DNA from: Novosphingobium panipatense
GTDB taxonomy: Bacteria; Pseudomonadota; Alphaproteobacteria; Sphingomonadales; Sphingomonadaceae
Direction of reading: 5' to 3'
NCBI RefSeq assembly: GCF_002149965.1
Contig: NZ_MSQB01000017.1
Location: forward strand, 1 to 64,000
Length of the DNA: 64,000 nt
Within the stretch, counting starts at the first letter, position 1. The number at the start of each line of letters is the position of its first letter. This document shows positions 45,433 to 52,964 of the stretch, one piece after another. The translations under genes were made by a program, and so were the position numbers. The notes below the pieces were generated by a model. The model did no database searches. It saw nothing but the letters and a program-made list of their open reading frames with translations, and was not told the DNA's origin.

Positions 45433-46746
45433 ATGTGGACCTATCATCCCGAGCTGCTGGCGATCCCGGTGCCCCGCTACACCAGCTTTCCCACGGCGGC
45501 GGAGTTCGACGAGAGCGTCGGCGCCGATGCTTTCGTGCAGGCGCTGTCGGGGGCGGGGGGCGAGGTTTCGCTCTACGTCCATATCCCGTTCTGCGAAAAG
45601 ATCTGCTGGTACTGCGGCTGCAACACCAGCGTCGCCAACCGCACCGACCGGGTCTCCGGCTATCTCGACGCCCTGCACCGGGAGATCGGCCTCGTTGCCG
45701 AGCGGCTTCCGCAAGACGCACGGGTGACGCGGATCGCGTTCGGCGGGGGCAGCCCCAACGGCATTGCGCCGGTCGATTTCGTGCGGCTGGTGGATGCGCT
45801 GGCGCTGCAGTTTTCCGCCTCGAACCCGGTCCTGTCGATCGAACTGGACCCGCGCACCATGCGCGCCGAATGGGCGGCGGTGATCGGCGCGGTGGGCATC
45901 ACCCGCGCCAGCTTGGGCGTCCAGACGTTCTCCGAAGACCTCCAGCAGGCGATCGGCCGCGTGCAGCCGGCGCGGATGATCGAGGAGACGACGGCCATGC
46001 TGCGGCAGGCCGGCGTCGATTCGCTCAATTTCGACCTGATGTACGGATTGCCGGGACAGACCATGGCGCATCTGGAGGATTCGCTTCGCCGCACCGTCGC
46101 GCTCGGCGCGGACCGGATCGCGCTGTTCGGCTATGCCCATGTCCCCCACCTGATCGCGCGCCAGCGCAAGATCGATGCCCATGCCTTGCCCGGCGCCGAG
46201 CAGCGCTTCGCCATGGCCGCGCGGGGTTATGCGCTGCTGGTCGACGCGGGCTATGTGCCGATCGGCTTCGACCATTTCGCCCGGCCGGGCGACGCCCTGG
46301 CGCAGGCCACGCTTTCCGGCAGGCTGCGCCGCAACTTCCAGGGCTTTACCGAGGACAGGGCGCCGGTGCTGCTGGGCCTCGGCGCCTCCTCCATCAGCGG
46401 ATTTCCCGATCTGCTGGTGCAGAACGAGAAGAACAGCGGGCGCTACCGCATGATGCTGTCGCAGGATCGGTTGACGGCCAATCGCGGTATCCGGCGCAGC
46501 GCGGAAGACCGGCGGCGCGGCGCGGTGATCGAAGCGCTGCTATGCCGGGGCAGGGCACGAATCGACCCGGACCTTCAGTGCGACGCCTGGCCGCTGCTCC
46601 TACCCTATTTCGACGCGGGCCTGTGCGACGGCGACGGCGCCGACCTTGTGATCCTGCCGGAGGGCCTGCCTTACGCTCGCTCGATCGCGGCGCACTTCGA
46701 CCCCTACCGCAAGGATTCGCTGCGGCGCTTCAGTTCCGCGGTCTAG
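45433..46746 (+). CDS. hemN: Oxygen-independent coproporphyrinogen III oxidase
   Basis: Radical-SAM enzyme decarboxylating coproporphyrinogen III in haem synthesis under low oxygen. The cluster motif is HIPFCEKICWYCGCNTS (CxxxCxxC plus the extra Cys characteristic of HemN rather than HemW), with FGGGSPN and LNFDLMYGLPGQT downstream and a C-terminal domain. I prefer ATG 45433 (MWTYHPELLAIPVPRYTSFP, 437 residues); ATG 45397 would overlap FNR-like box 2. An aerobic hemF, if present, is outside the window. Confidence 0.95.
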   Translation: MWTYHPELLAIPVPRYTSFPTAAEFDESVGADAFVQALSGAGGEVSLYVHIPFCEKICWYCGCNTSVANRTDRVSGYLDALHREIGLVAERLPQDARVTRIAFGGGSPNGIAPVDFVRLVDALALQFSASNPVLSIELDPRTMRAEWAAVIGAVGITRASLGVQTFSEDLQQAIGRVQPARMIEETTAMLRQAGVDSLNFDLMYGLPGQTMAHLEDSLRRTVALGADRIALFGYAHVPHLIARQRKIDAHALPGAEQRFAMAARGYALLVDAGYVPIGFDHFARPGDALAQATLSGRLRRNFQGFTEDRAPVLLGLGASSISGFPDLLVQNEKNSGRYRMMLSQDRLTANRGIRRSAEDRRRGAVIEALLCRGRARIDPDLQCDAWPLLLPYFDAGLCDGDGADLVILPEGLPYARSIAAHFDPYRKDSLRRFSSAV

Positions 46747-46876
46747 GGGCGCACGGCACTAGGCCGCGTGGACAAATCCAACCTGAATGAACTTCCTCTT
46801 TCGAGTAGGTGCGCAAACTGGGTGAATGGCAGAGAAGTCGGGGTTAGCGGATATGTTCACGCTTGCCAGGATTTAA

Positions 46877-46910
46877 CCCCACCCCGCTCAGGCTGAGCTT
46901 GTCGAAGCCC
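46877..46910. repeat. Left inverted repeat of the GIY-YIG module
   Basis: A 34-nt sequence (CCCCACCCCGCTCAGG then CTGAGCTTGTCGAAGCCC) whose reverse complement recurs at 47223-47255 with a single base deleted. The core CTTCGACAAGCTCAG is the same as in the repeat cluster at 741-883. It ends 26 nt before the nuclease ATG. Confidence 0.92.
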
Positions 46911-46936
46911 GCCCGCAACGCCAGACTTCCCACCCG

Positions 46937-47245
46937 ATGGCGTTCCACACTTACATTCTGCGTTGCCGGGACGGCACGTACTACGTCGGCCATACCGATG
47001 ACCTCGAACGCCGCATTGCCGAACACCAGAGCGCCGCATTCCAAGGATACACGTCCCGGCGTTTGCCGGCGGTGCTCTTGTGGGCTCAGGATTTTCAGAC
47101 CCGCGATGAAGCCTTTGCGGCAGAACGCAAACTCAAGGGCTGGAGCCGCGCCAAGAAGGAAGCGATGATGGCTGGGGATTGGATATTGGTCAGCGAACTG
47201 GCCCGTAGCGCCTCGCCGCAGGGGGCTTCGACAAGCTCAGCCTGA
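46937..47245 (+). CDS. GIY-YIG nuclease family protein
   Basis: A 102-residue single-domain GIY-YIG protein. The family start TYILRCRDGTYYVGHTDDLERR gives the modified GIY/YIG pair (TYI and YVG) with the catalytic Arg in ERRIAEH, and the Glu is in ERKLKGWSRAKKEA. Short stand-alone proteins of this type are abundant in bacteria; their activity is mostly unproven. There is no visible Shine-Dalgarno. The last seven residues (GASTSSA) and the stop codon are encoded by the right inverted repeat, so gene and repeat are physically fused. This suggests a mobile or repeat-associated module. Confidence 0.9.
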   Translation: MAFHTYILRCRDGTYYVGHTDDLERRIAEHQSAAFQGYTSRRLPAVLLWAQDFQTRDEAFAAERKLKGWSRAKKEAMMAGDWILVSELARSASPQGASTSSA

Positions 47246-47255
47246 GCGGGTGGGG
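47223..47255. repeat. Right inverted repeat of the GIY-YIG module
   Basis: GGGCTTCGACAAGCTCAG followed by CCTGAGCGGGTGGGG, the reverse complement of 46877-46910 with one G missing. It contains the end of the nuclease reading frame, including its TGA stop at 47243-47245. Confidence 0.92.
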
Positions 47256-47383
47256 AGGTCAGCTTTGTTGGGGGCGGACAGGCAGCTATTGGCTGCAATG
47301 TCAGCGTGACCTGAATAGCGGATTTCAGGAGAATTTCCCGGATAGCCACCGCCGCCGTGCGTCCTCGAATGTGCCCATGCAGC

Positions 47384-47674
47384 CTAGGAGCCGGTGTCGA
47401 ATTCCACGCCGATGACGTTGCCTTTCACCCAGCGCACCAGTCCCCAGAGTTCCCGGCCGTCTCCCATGACCGCGCGGACGACGGCGTTGCAGGCGGGCGG
47501 AGTTCCCGCGCAGGCGGCGCTGAGCCCGCGTGAGGAGAGGTTGCGGACCATGACGTCGATGGCATTTCCCGCCGAATCGGTCAGCGTCACATGCGTGCAG
47601 CGCTTGCGCCGCCGTGGGCGCGGGATCGGCGTCGGCTGGAATCTGGGGGCGTCCATGAAAACCGTAACGACCAT
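47384..47674 (-). CDS. PilZ domain protein
   Basis: A 96-residue protein resembling a single PilZ domain, the usual cyclic-di-GMP receptor. The Arg-rich PRPRRRKRC corresponds to the RxxxR switch, and VRNLSSRGLSAAC to the (D/N)xSxxG motif; the terminal strand is WGLVRWVKGNVIGVEF. ATG 47674 is used; the ATG at 47656 (MDAPRFQP) is equally possible. No partner gene is adjacent. Confidence 0.82.
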   Translation of the reverse strand: MVVTVFMDAPRFQPTPIPRPRRRKRCTHVTLTDSAGNAIDVMVRNLSSRGLSAACAGTPPACNAVVRAVMGDGRELWGLVRWVKGNVIGVEFDTGS

Positions 47675-47744
47675 CGCGGCGGATTTTTAAGCGATGGGCC
47701 GGATTTTCAAGCGAGTGGTTTGACCGCGATCAATGCGGGTTCGC

Positions 47745-47858
47745 GATTCGGCGGCGATAAGGGCCTCGTCGGTCGCGCACCGCCAGGGCGAACCTTGCGG
47801 GCGGTGCGAAACCGCTTCTCCCCAACTTCGGGCGACTCCTCGTGGGTCGCCCATTTTT
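47745..47858 (+). ncRNA. Candidate small RNA with terminator
   Basis: A protein-free stretch (47675-47990, 316 bp) contains stacked hairpins with a terminator. Stem 1 is GCACCGCC (47777-47784) with GGCGGTGC (47800-47807); the single-stranded CGCTTCTCCCCAAC follows; stem 2 is GGGCGAC (47830-47836) with GTCGCCC (47846-47852), its loop including TCCTCG, then ATTTTTCT. A TTGACC at 47720-47725 could be a -35 element, with a poor -10. No plus-strand gene ends here, so the terminator probably serves its own transcript. UCCUC-type loops suggest an antisense-to-ribosome-site mode, which is inference. Confidence 0.45.
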
Positions 47859-47990
47859 CTGTGCCGGGTCCCGTCTCGCATTTGCACCGCGAAGTGATTC
47901 GCGGGCTGCGCGCCGTCATGGGCACAGCGCATGCGAATGCCGCAGTCAGGGCAGGGAGTGCCCGAATTTCAGCGATTTAGGGAGAATTGG

Positions 47991-48061
47991 ATGCCCCGCG
48001 AGGATTCGAACCTCGATAGACGGAATCAGAATCCGTAGTCTTACCATTAGACGACGGGGCA
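47991..48061 (-). tRNA. tRNA-Gln (anticodon CTG)
   Basis: On the minus strand the acceptor TGCCCCG pairs with CGGGGCA. The D arm is GTCT-AATGGTA-AGAC, the anticodon arm ACGGA-TTCTGAT-TCCGT with anticodon CTG (reads CAG), and the T arm CGAGG-TTCGAAT-CCTCG. It is 71 nt with a U discriminator, and CCA is not encoded. The U1-A72 weak pair is typical of tRNA-Gln. Confidence 0.95.
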
Positions 48062-48209
48062 TCGGGAGGCGCCCCTCTAGTAGGGCTTCTGATTCGCGTC
48101 AAGCACCCTTTTTGCAGTCAGGGTTGCTCCATGGGCCGGGGGGCGTTAGCATCGCCTCAGGTATCCGCCACGTACGGCGGTAAGATTTATTCGAACGAGA
48201 TTATTTATC

Positions 48210-49631
48210 ATGGCGGAGCAAGATCCGCCGGCAGCAAGAGTCGATGTGTCGGGCCGCACGGGAAGGCGGCGCAAGGCGAGGAAGGGCAAGTCACGCTCAA
48301 CTGGACCCGGCACGGCCAAGGACAAGGCGCGCCCGCCGGGCAGCGCCGCCGAGGCAGGCGGAGCGCCGCGCGAAGAGAAGACATCCGGTTCGCAGGCGTC
48401 GCCCCGCCAGTCGGAATCACGCCGAACCGGCAGCCGCAAGCGGGGCTCCCGCAAGAGCGGTGCGCGTTCCGCGAAGAAGCCGCGCGTTCAGACCAAGGCC
48501 GCTGAAAGCAAGGTCGCGGAGAACGCCGCGCCTTCCGCCGCGCCCGCATCGCTTCCCCAGAACGGCGTGCTGGGGCCGATCGGTGCCCGTCCCTACCGGC
48601 AATCCTATGCGGCGATCGATCTCGGCACCAACAACTGCCGCCTGCTCATCGCCCGTCCCTCCGGCGAGAACTTCACGGTGATCGATGCCTTCAGCCGCGT
48701 CGTGCGGCTGGGCGAGGGGCTGGCGCAATCGGGCAGGCTTTCCGAAGAGGCGATGGAGCGCACGCTGGCCGCCCTGCGGGTCTGCGCGGACAAGCTGATG
48801 CGGCGCAATGTCTATCTCGCGCGCTCGGTGGCGACCGAGGCCTGCCGCCGTGCGGAAAACGGGCCGGAATTCATCGAGCGCGTGCGCGAGGAAACCGGCA
48901 TCGCGCTGGATATCATCAGCGCCCGCGAGGAAGCGCGGCTGGCCGTGCTCGGCTGTCACGTCCTGCTGGAAGAGGGGATCGGCCCGGCGATGATCTTCGA
49001 CATCGGCGGCGGTTCGACCGAGCTGGTCCTGATCGAAAGCACCGATACGGTGCCGCGCATCCTGGACTGGCAATCGGTGCCCTGGGGCGTCGTCTCGCTG
49101 ACCGAAAGCTGCGGCCCCGAAGGCAATACGCTGGAAGAGCGCCTCGAACGCTACCGGATCATGCACGGCCTGGTGTCGGACAGCTTCGCGGACTTCGCCA
49201 AGCGCGTCGCCACGGCGCGGGAAAGCGCCGCGCAGACCGGGCCGCTACGCCTGCTGGGCACCAGCGGCACGGTGACGACGCTGGCCAGCCTCCATCTCGA
49301 ACTGCCCCAGTACGACCGGCGCATGGTCGATGGGCTGATCGTGCCCGCCGAATCCATGCGGTCGATCAGTTCGCGGCTCTCGTCGATGTCGATCGAGGAG
49401 CGGCGCGAGGTGAACTGCATCGGTCGCGAGCGGGCGGACCTTGTCGTCGCGGGCTGCGCTATCCTTGAATCGATTCTCGACCTCTGGCCCGCGGCGCGTC
49501 TTGGCGTGGCCGATCGCGGCATCCGCGAGGGCATCCTGCGCAGCCTCATCGCCTCGCATTCCAGCGGCAAGAACCCCGCCATGACCGGCAGGCCGGATCA
49601 CCTGGCCCATCATTTGGAGAACCGGCCATGA
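48210..49631 (+). CDS. Exopolyphosphatase / guanosine pentaphosphatase family protein
   Basis: Ppx/GppA-family phosphatase acting on polyphosphate or pppGpp. Residues from about 130 onward show the actin-like ATPase fold: AAIDLGTNNCRLLIARP, VYLARSVATEACRRAENG, AMIFDIGGGSTELVLIE and RLLGTSGTVTTLASLHL. The first 115 or so residues are an unusual Lys/Arg/Ser/Ala-rich extension (KARKGKSRSTG; SRKSGARSAKK), probably disordered and possibly nucleic-acid-binding. The gene overlaps rlmE by 4 nt, a common alphaproteobacterial pair. Which substrate it uses cannot be told from sequence. Confidence 0.93.
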   Translation: MAEQDPPAARVDVSGRTGRRRKARKGKSRSTGPGTAKDKARPPGSAAEAGGAPREEKTSGSQASPRQSESRRTGSRKRGSRKSGARSAKKPRVQTKAAESKVAENAAPSAAPASLPQNGVLGPIGARPYRQSYAAIDLGTNNCRLLIARPSGENFTVIDAFSRVVRLGEGLAQSGRLSEEAMERTLAALRVCADKLMRRNVYLARSVATEACRRAENGPEFIERVREETGIALDIISAREEARLAVLGCHVLLEEGIGPAMIFDIGGGSTELVLIESTDTVPRILDWQSVPWGVVSLTESCGPEGNTLEERLERYRIMHGLVSDSFADFAKRVATARESAAQTGPLRLLGTSGTVTTLASLHLELPQYDRRMVDGLIVPAESMRSISSRLSSMSIEERREVNCIGRERADLVVAGCAILESILDLWPAARLGVADRGIREGILRSLIASHSSGKNPAMTGRPDHLAHHLENRP

Positions 49632-50305
49632 GCCGTTCAGGACGCGACCCCAACGAGCGGCTTCGCACCGCCAAGAAGCGGACCACCAGTTCCGCGCGCT
49701 GGCTGACCCGCCAGCTCAACGATCCTTACGTGAAGCAGGCCAAGGCCGACGGCTATCGCAGCCGCGCGGCCTACAAGCTGATCGAACTCGACGAGAAATT
49801 CGACTTGTTCAAGGGCGTCACCCGCGCCGTCGACCTCGGCATCGCGCCGGGGGGCTGGAGCCAGGTGCTGCGCCTGAAGTGCCCCAAGGCCAAAGTGGTC
49901 GGCATCGACCTGCTGCCCACCGATCCCATCGAGGGCGTGACGATCTTCGAGATGGACTTCATGGCCGACGAAGCCCCTGCGGCGCTGGAAGGGGCGCTGG
50001 AAGGCGCGCCGGACCTGGTGCTTTCGGACATGGCCGCCAATACCGTGGGCCACAAGCAGACCGACCACTTGCGCACGATGGGCCTGGTCGAAACGGCGGC
50101 GGACTTCGCGATCCAGTATCTCGCGCCGGGCGGCACCTTCGTCGCCAAGGTCTTCGCGGGCGGCACCGATACCGAACTGCTCGGCATTCTGAAAAAGCGC
50201 TTCACCAGCGTGAAGCACGCCAAGCCGCCGGCCAGCCGCAAGGGCTCATCGGAATGGTACGTGATCGCCAAGGGCTTCAAGGGGCCGGTGGAAGCGTCCG
50301 AATAA
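49628..50305 (+). CDS. rlmE: 23S rRNA (uridine2552-2'-O)-methyltransferase
   Basis: FtsJ/RrmJ-family methyltransferase that modifies U2552 in the ribosomal A loop. The 225 residues have YRSRAAYKLIELDEKF carrying the first catalytic Lys, the SAM motif VDLGIAPGGWSQVL, the catalytic Asp in VLSDMAANTVG, the Lys in FVAKVFAGG and the Glu in SSEWYVIAKGF, so the K-D-K-E tetrad is complete. It overlaps the ppx/gppA gene by 4 nt. Confidence 0.97.
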   Translation: MSRSGRDPNERLRTAKKRTTSSARWLTRQLNDPYVKQAKADGYRSRAAYKLIELDEKFDLFKGVTRAVDLGIAPGGWSQVLRLKCPKAKVVGIDLLPTDPIEGVTIFEMDFMADEAPAALEGALEGAPDLVLSDMAANTVGHKQTDHLRTMGLVETAADFAIQYLAPGGTFVAKVFAGGTDTELLGILKKRFTSVKHAKPPASRKGSSEWYVIAKGFKGPVEASE

Positions 50306-50329
50306 GCTGATCGAAAATCCGATCGACCA

Positions 50330-50373
50330 AGAAAAACGGTCCGCGAGGCGCCTGCCTTGCGGACCGTTTTTCT
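50330..50373. terminator. Bidirectional terminator
   Basis: AGAAAAACGGTCCGC (50330-50344) and GCGGACCGTTTTTCT (50359-50373) form a perfect 15-bp stem with a 14-nt loop, A-rich on one side and T-rich on the other. It lies between convergent rlmE and the cytochrome c gene. Confidence 0.93.
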
Positions 50374-50389
50374 GTCGAGCCGAAATGGC

Positions 50390-51034
50390 TTACTGCGCGG
50401 CGGCTTCGCCGGCTTCGGCAGCGGGTGCATCGCCTGCGGGTGCTTCCGCGCCTTCCGGCGGGGCAGCGGCAGTGTCGGCCGCCGGAGCAGCCGCATCGGC
50501 GGCAGGCGCTGCGGGAAGCGGCAGGTTGGAGCCCTGCGCGTTGAGATAGGCGATCACGTTGGCGCGGTCCTCACCCTTGGGCAGGCCTGCGAAAGTCATC
50601 TTGGTTCCGGGGGCGAAAGCCTTGGGGTTCTTCAGCCAGTCGTTCAGCTTGTCGAAGTCCCAGTTGCCGCCGACTTTCTTGAGCGCGTCGGAGAAGGCAA
50701 AGCCGCCCACGCCCTTGCCGATCGCTTCGCCGACGACGCCGTGGAGGTTGGGGCCGATGCCGTTGGCGCCGCCCTGGTTGATCGTGTGGCAGGAGGCGCA
50801 CTTGGCGAAGGTCGCCTGGCCCTTGGCCGGATCCGCGCTGGCAAGGAGCGTGGCGATCGGCGGTTCCGCGCCTGCTTCGCCTTCCTGTTCCACGCCTTCG
50901 ATGGCGTATCCCATCGTTTCGGGGCGATGCGGCTTGTCGGCACTGAAGTAATGAGAGCTTACGGTGGTCAGACCAAGACCGACGATACCGGCGAACAGCG
51001 CCCAACCGGCAATGGTGTTGAAACGATCATCCAT
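50390..51034 (-). CDS. Membrane-anchored c-type cytochrome
   Basis: Class I cytochrome c of 214 residues. From ATG 51034 a single N-terminal helix (TIAGWALFAGIVGLGLTTV) tethers it to the inner membrane; haem is bound at CASCH (Cys79, Cys82, His83), and the distal Met is in PGTKMTFAGLPK. The C-terminal 50 residues are an Ala/Pro/Asp/Glu-rich tail with no fold. It resembles CycM-type electron carriers between the bc1 complex and terminal oxidases. It is divergent from pheA. Confidence 0.93.
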   Translation of the reverse strand: MDDRFNTIAGWALFAGIVGLGLTTVSSHYFSADKPHRPETMGYAIEGVEQEGEAGAEPPIATLLASADPAKGQATFAKCASCHTINQGGANGIGPNLHGVVGEAIGKGVGGFAFSDALKKVGGNWDFDKLNDWLKNPKAFAPGTKMTFAGLPKGEDRANVIAYLNAQGSNLPLPAAPAADAAAPAADTAAAPPEGAEAPAGDAPAAEAGEAAAQ

Positions 51035-51164
51035 TTCTTGTTTGCCCTTGCCCCACGGGTGGAGTTTTTTATCATCCTCTTTGGTCACAGGCTCTAGAGT
51101 TGCCAGCAAGTTAGCGCAAGAGCCATTGCGGACATCGCCTTTGCGGCTTAATCGCCCGGTCGCT

Positions 51165-52058
51165 ATGCATTCCTATCCCGAACCCGCTCTCGATCTCGTT
51201 GCCCGCATGACGGAGGCCGCTGCGGGCGATCCTTCCCGCGCCGCAGCCTTCCAGGGCGCCCCCGGATGCAATTCGCACCGCGCGGCGCTGGAGCACGATC
51301 CCGATTGCCTGCCGCTTCCCTGCTTCTCGTTCGAGGATGCGCTGGACGCGGTGAAGGAAGGGCGGGCCGACCGGGCGATCATCCCGATCGAGAATTCGCA
51401 GCACGGGCGCGTGGCGGATATCCACTTCCTCCTGCCGGAAAGCGGCCTGTCGATCGTGGGCGAACACTTCATGGGCATCGAGCATGCGCTGATGGCGCTG
51501 GGCGAGGGGCCTTTCTCCGCCGCCTACAGCCATCCGCAGGCGCTCGGCCAGTCGCGCCACTACCTGCGGGCGCGGGGCATCGTGCCGATGGCCTATGCCG
51601 ACACCGCCGGTGCCGCCGCCTTCGTGCGCGAGCAGGACGATCCCGAGGCCTGCGCCATTGCGCCCCGGCTTGCCGCCGAGCTTTACGGTCTGAAGATCGT
51701 CGAGGACAACGTGGAGGACGCCGCCGACAATACCACGCGCTTCGTGGTGCTGTCGCGCGAGCCGCTCGATCCGTTCGAGATCAAGGGCGAGAAGGCGATG
51801 ACCACGTTCATCTTCGAGGTGAAGAACATCCCCGCCGCGCTCTACAAGGCGCTGGGCGGCTTTGCCACGAACGGCGTCAACATGACCAAGCTGGAAAGCT
51901 ACCAGATCGGTGCCAGCTTCGCCGCGACGACGTTCTACGCGGATATCGAAGGTGCGCCGGGCGAGCCGCGCATCGACATGGCGCTTCAGGAACTGGCGTT
52001 CCATTGCAAGTACGTGCGTCCGCTGGGGACGTATCGTCAGGCGCGCGCGCGCGGGTGA
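51165..52058 (+). CDS. pheA: Prephenate dehydratase
   Basis: Converts prephenate to phenylpyruvate in phenylalanine synthesis. The 297 residues have a periplasmic-binding-protein-like catalytic domain (AAFQGAPGCNSHRAAL; IIPIENSQHGRVADI; DNTTRFVVLSREP with the catalytic Thr) and a C-terminal ACT domain (MTTFIFEVKNIPAALYKAL). In the ACT domain the usual ESRP feedback motif reads ESYQ, so inhibition by Phe may differ. It is the monofunctional form without chorismate mutase. The start is ATG 51165 (MHSYPEPALDLV). Confidence 0.95.
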   Translation: MHSYPEPALDLVARMTEAAAGDPSRAAAFQGAPGCNSHRAALEHDPDCLPLPCFSFEDALDAVKEGRADRAIIPIENSQHGRVADIHFLLPESGLSIVGEHFMGIEHALMALGEGPFSAAYSHPQALGQSRHYLRARGIVPMAYADTAGAAAFVREQDDPEACAIAPRLAAELYGLKIVEDNVEDAADNTTRFVVLSREPLDPFEIKGEKAMTTFIFEVKNIPAALYKALGGFATNGVNMTKLESYQIGASFAATTFYADIEGAPGEPRIDMALQELAFHCKYVRPLGTYRQARARG

Positions 52059-52079
52059 GGTCGGGCCAGGTTTGAAAAT

Positions 52080-52179
52080 CACCGGCCCACGCCCCCACCC
52101 ACCACCCAACGGTAGTATCCTGCGGGTGGTGGGTGGGGGCGTGGGCCGGTGCCGCAAGCTCGTCACGGATGTGACGAGC
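52080..52179. repeat. Giant-hairpin dispersed repeat, copy D
   Basis: A perfect 28-bp stem (52080-52107 with 52124-52151) around the loop AACGGTAGTATCCTGC, which is the exact reverse complement of the copy A loop. A small hairpin with arms GCTCGTCAC (52158-52166) and GTGACGAGC (52171-52179) follows. G-runs at 52124-126, 131-133, 135-139 and 143-145 form a quadruplex motif. It fills the gap between pheA and the DUF4129 gene cluster. Confidence 0.95.
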
Positions 52180-52316
52180 GCACTCAACAAAGACTCCCGC
52201 TCCCAACAACGACTCCCATCGCGGATTTCCAAACAAACTCCTCCAATTCCCGCAATGCCTTGCGCAGCCGATCCCCCCATGCCAATCATCGCGCCGGTAT
52301 GGCTGATGGGGCTCAG

Positions 52317-52964
52317 ATGTCAGGTGCGAATGCGGCCGGGAAGGCCGCAAGCGACTGGGAAGCCGTGCGGGGCGCGGCCGATGTCCAGTATGCGCCGCTC
52401 GCGCCGGTAAAGCCGCCCGAACCGGCACAGGTCCCCGAGTGGCTCCAGGCACTGGGGCACCTGCTGGAGGCGATCTTCGCGCCGGTCGGCAGGCTGCTGG
52501 GCATGTCCTGGCCGGTCTTTTCGAACATATTGATCGTGCTGGCCGTGGTCTTGGCGCTCTTCGTGCTCTGGCGCATCTTCGGTCCGGCGATCGAGGCCTG
52601 GCGCGGTCGCAGCCGCGAGGAAGCGCCGGAAGGCTGGGTTCCCGCCGAAGCAGAAGCCCTGGCCCTGCTGGAAGATGCCGATCGTCTGGCGGCGCAGGGC
52701 CGCTTTGCCGAAGCCACGCACCTGCTCCTGCGCCGCAGCGTCGGCCAGATCCGGCAGGCGCGGCCGGACTGGCTCCACCCCGCCAGCACCGCGCGCGAGA
52801 TTTCCGTGCTGCCGATGCTGCCGGACACCGGGCGCGAGGCCTTCGCCACGATCGCCACGCGCGTGGAGCGCAGCCGCTTCGCCTTGCGGGACCTCGACGC
52901 CGGAGACTGGGCCGCCGCGCGCGAGGCTTATGCCCGTTTCGCCCGCACGGAACTGCGCGCATGA
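52317..52964 (+). CDS. DUF4129 domain membrane protein
   Basis: First gene of a tightly packed six-gene unit. ATG 52317 (GGGG 6 nt upstream) gives 215 residues; ATG 52299 is possible. One membrane helix (ILIVLAVVLALFVLWRIFG) divides a short N-terminal part from a cytoplasmic DUF4129 domain rich in helices (EALALLEDADRLAAQGRFAEATHLLLRRSVGQI). DUF4129 often occurs with DUF4350, MoxR and DUF58 genes. Function is unknown. The stop overlaps the next ATG by 4 nt. Confidence 0.85.
   Translation: MSGANAAGKAASDWEAVRGAADVQYAPLAPVKPPEPAQVPEWLQALGHLLEAIFAPVGRLLGMSWPVFSNILIVLAVVLALFVLWRIFGPAIEAWRGRSREEAPEGWVPAEAEALALLEDADRLAAQGRFAEATHLLLRRSVGQIRQARPDWLHPASTAREISVLPMLPDTGREAFATIATRVERSRFALRDLDAGDWAAAREAYARFARTELRA

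Noticed and set aside
47687..47932. An 81-codon minus-strand frame beside the PilZ gene
   Set aside because: Composition is unlike neighbouring proteins, there is no ribosome site, and it overlaps the stronger RNA-structure signal.
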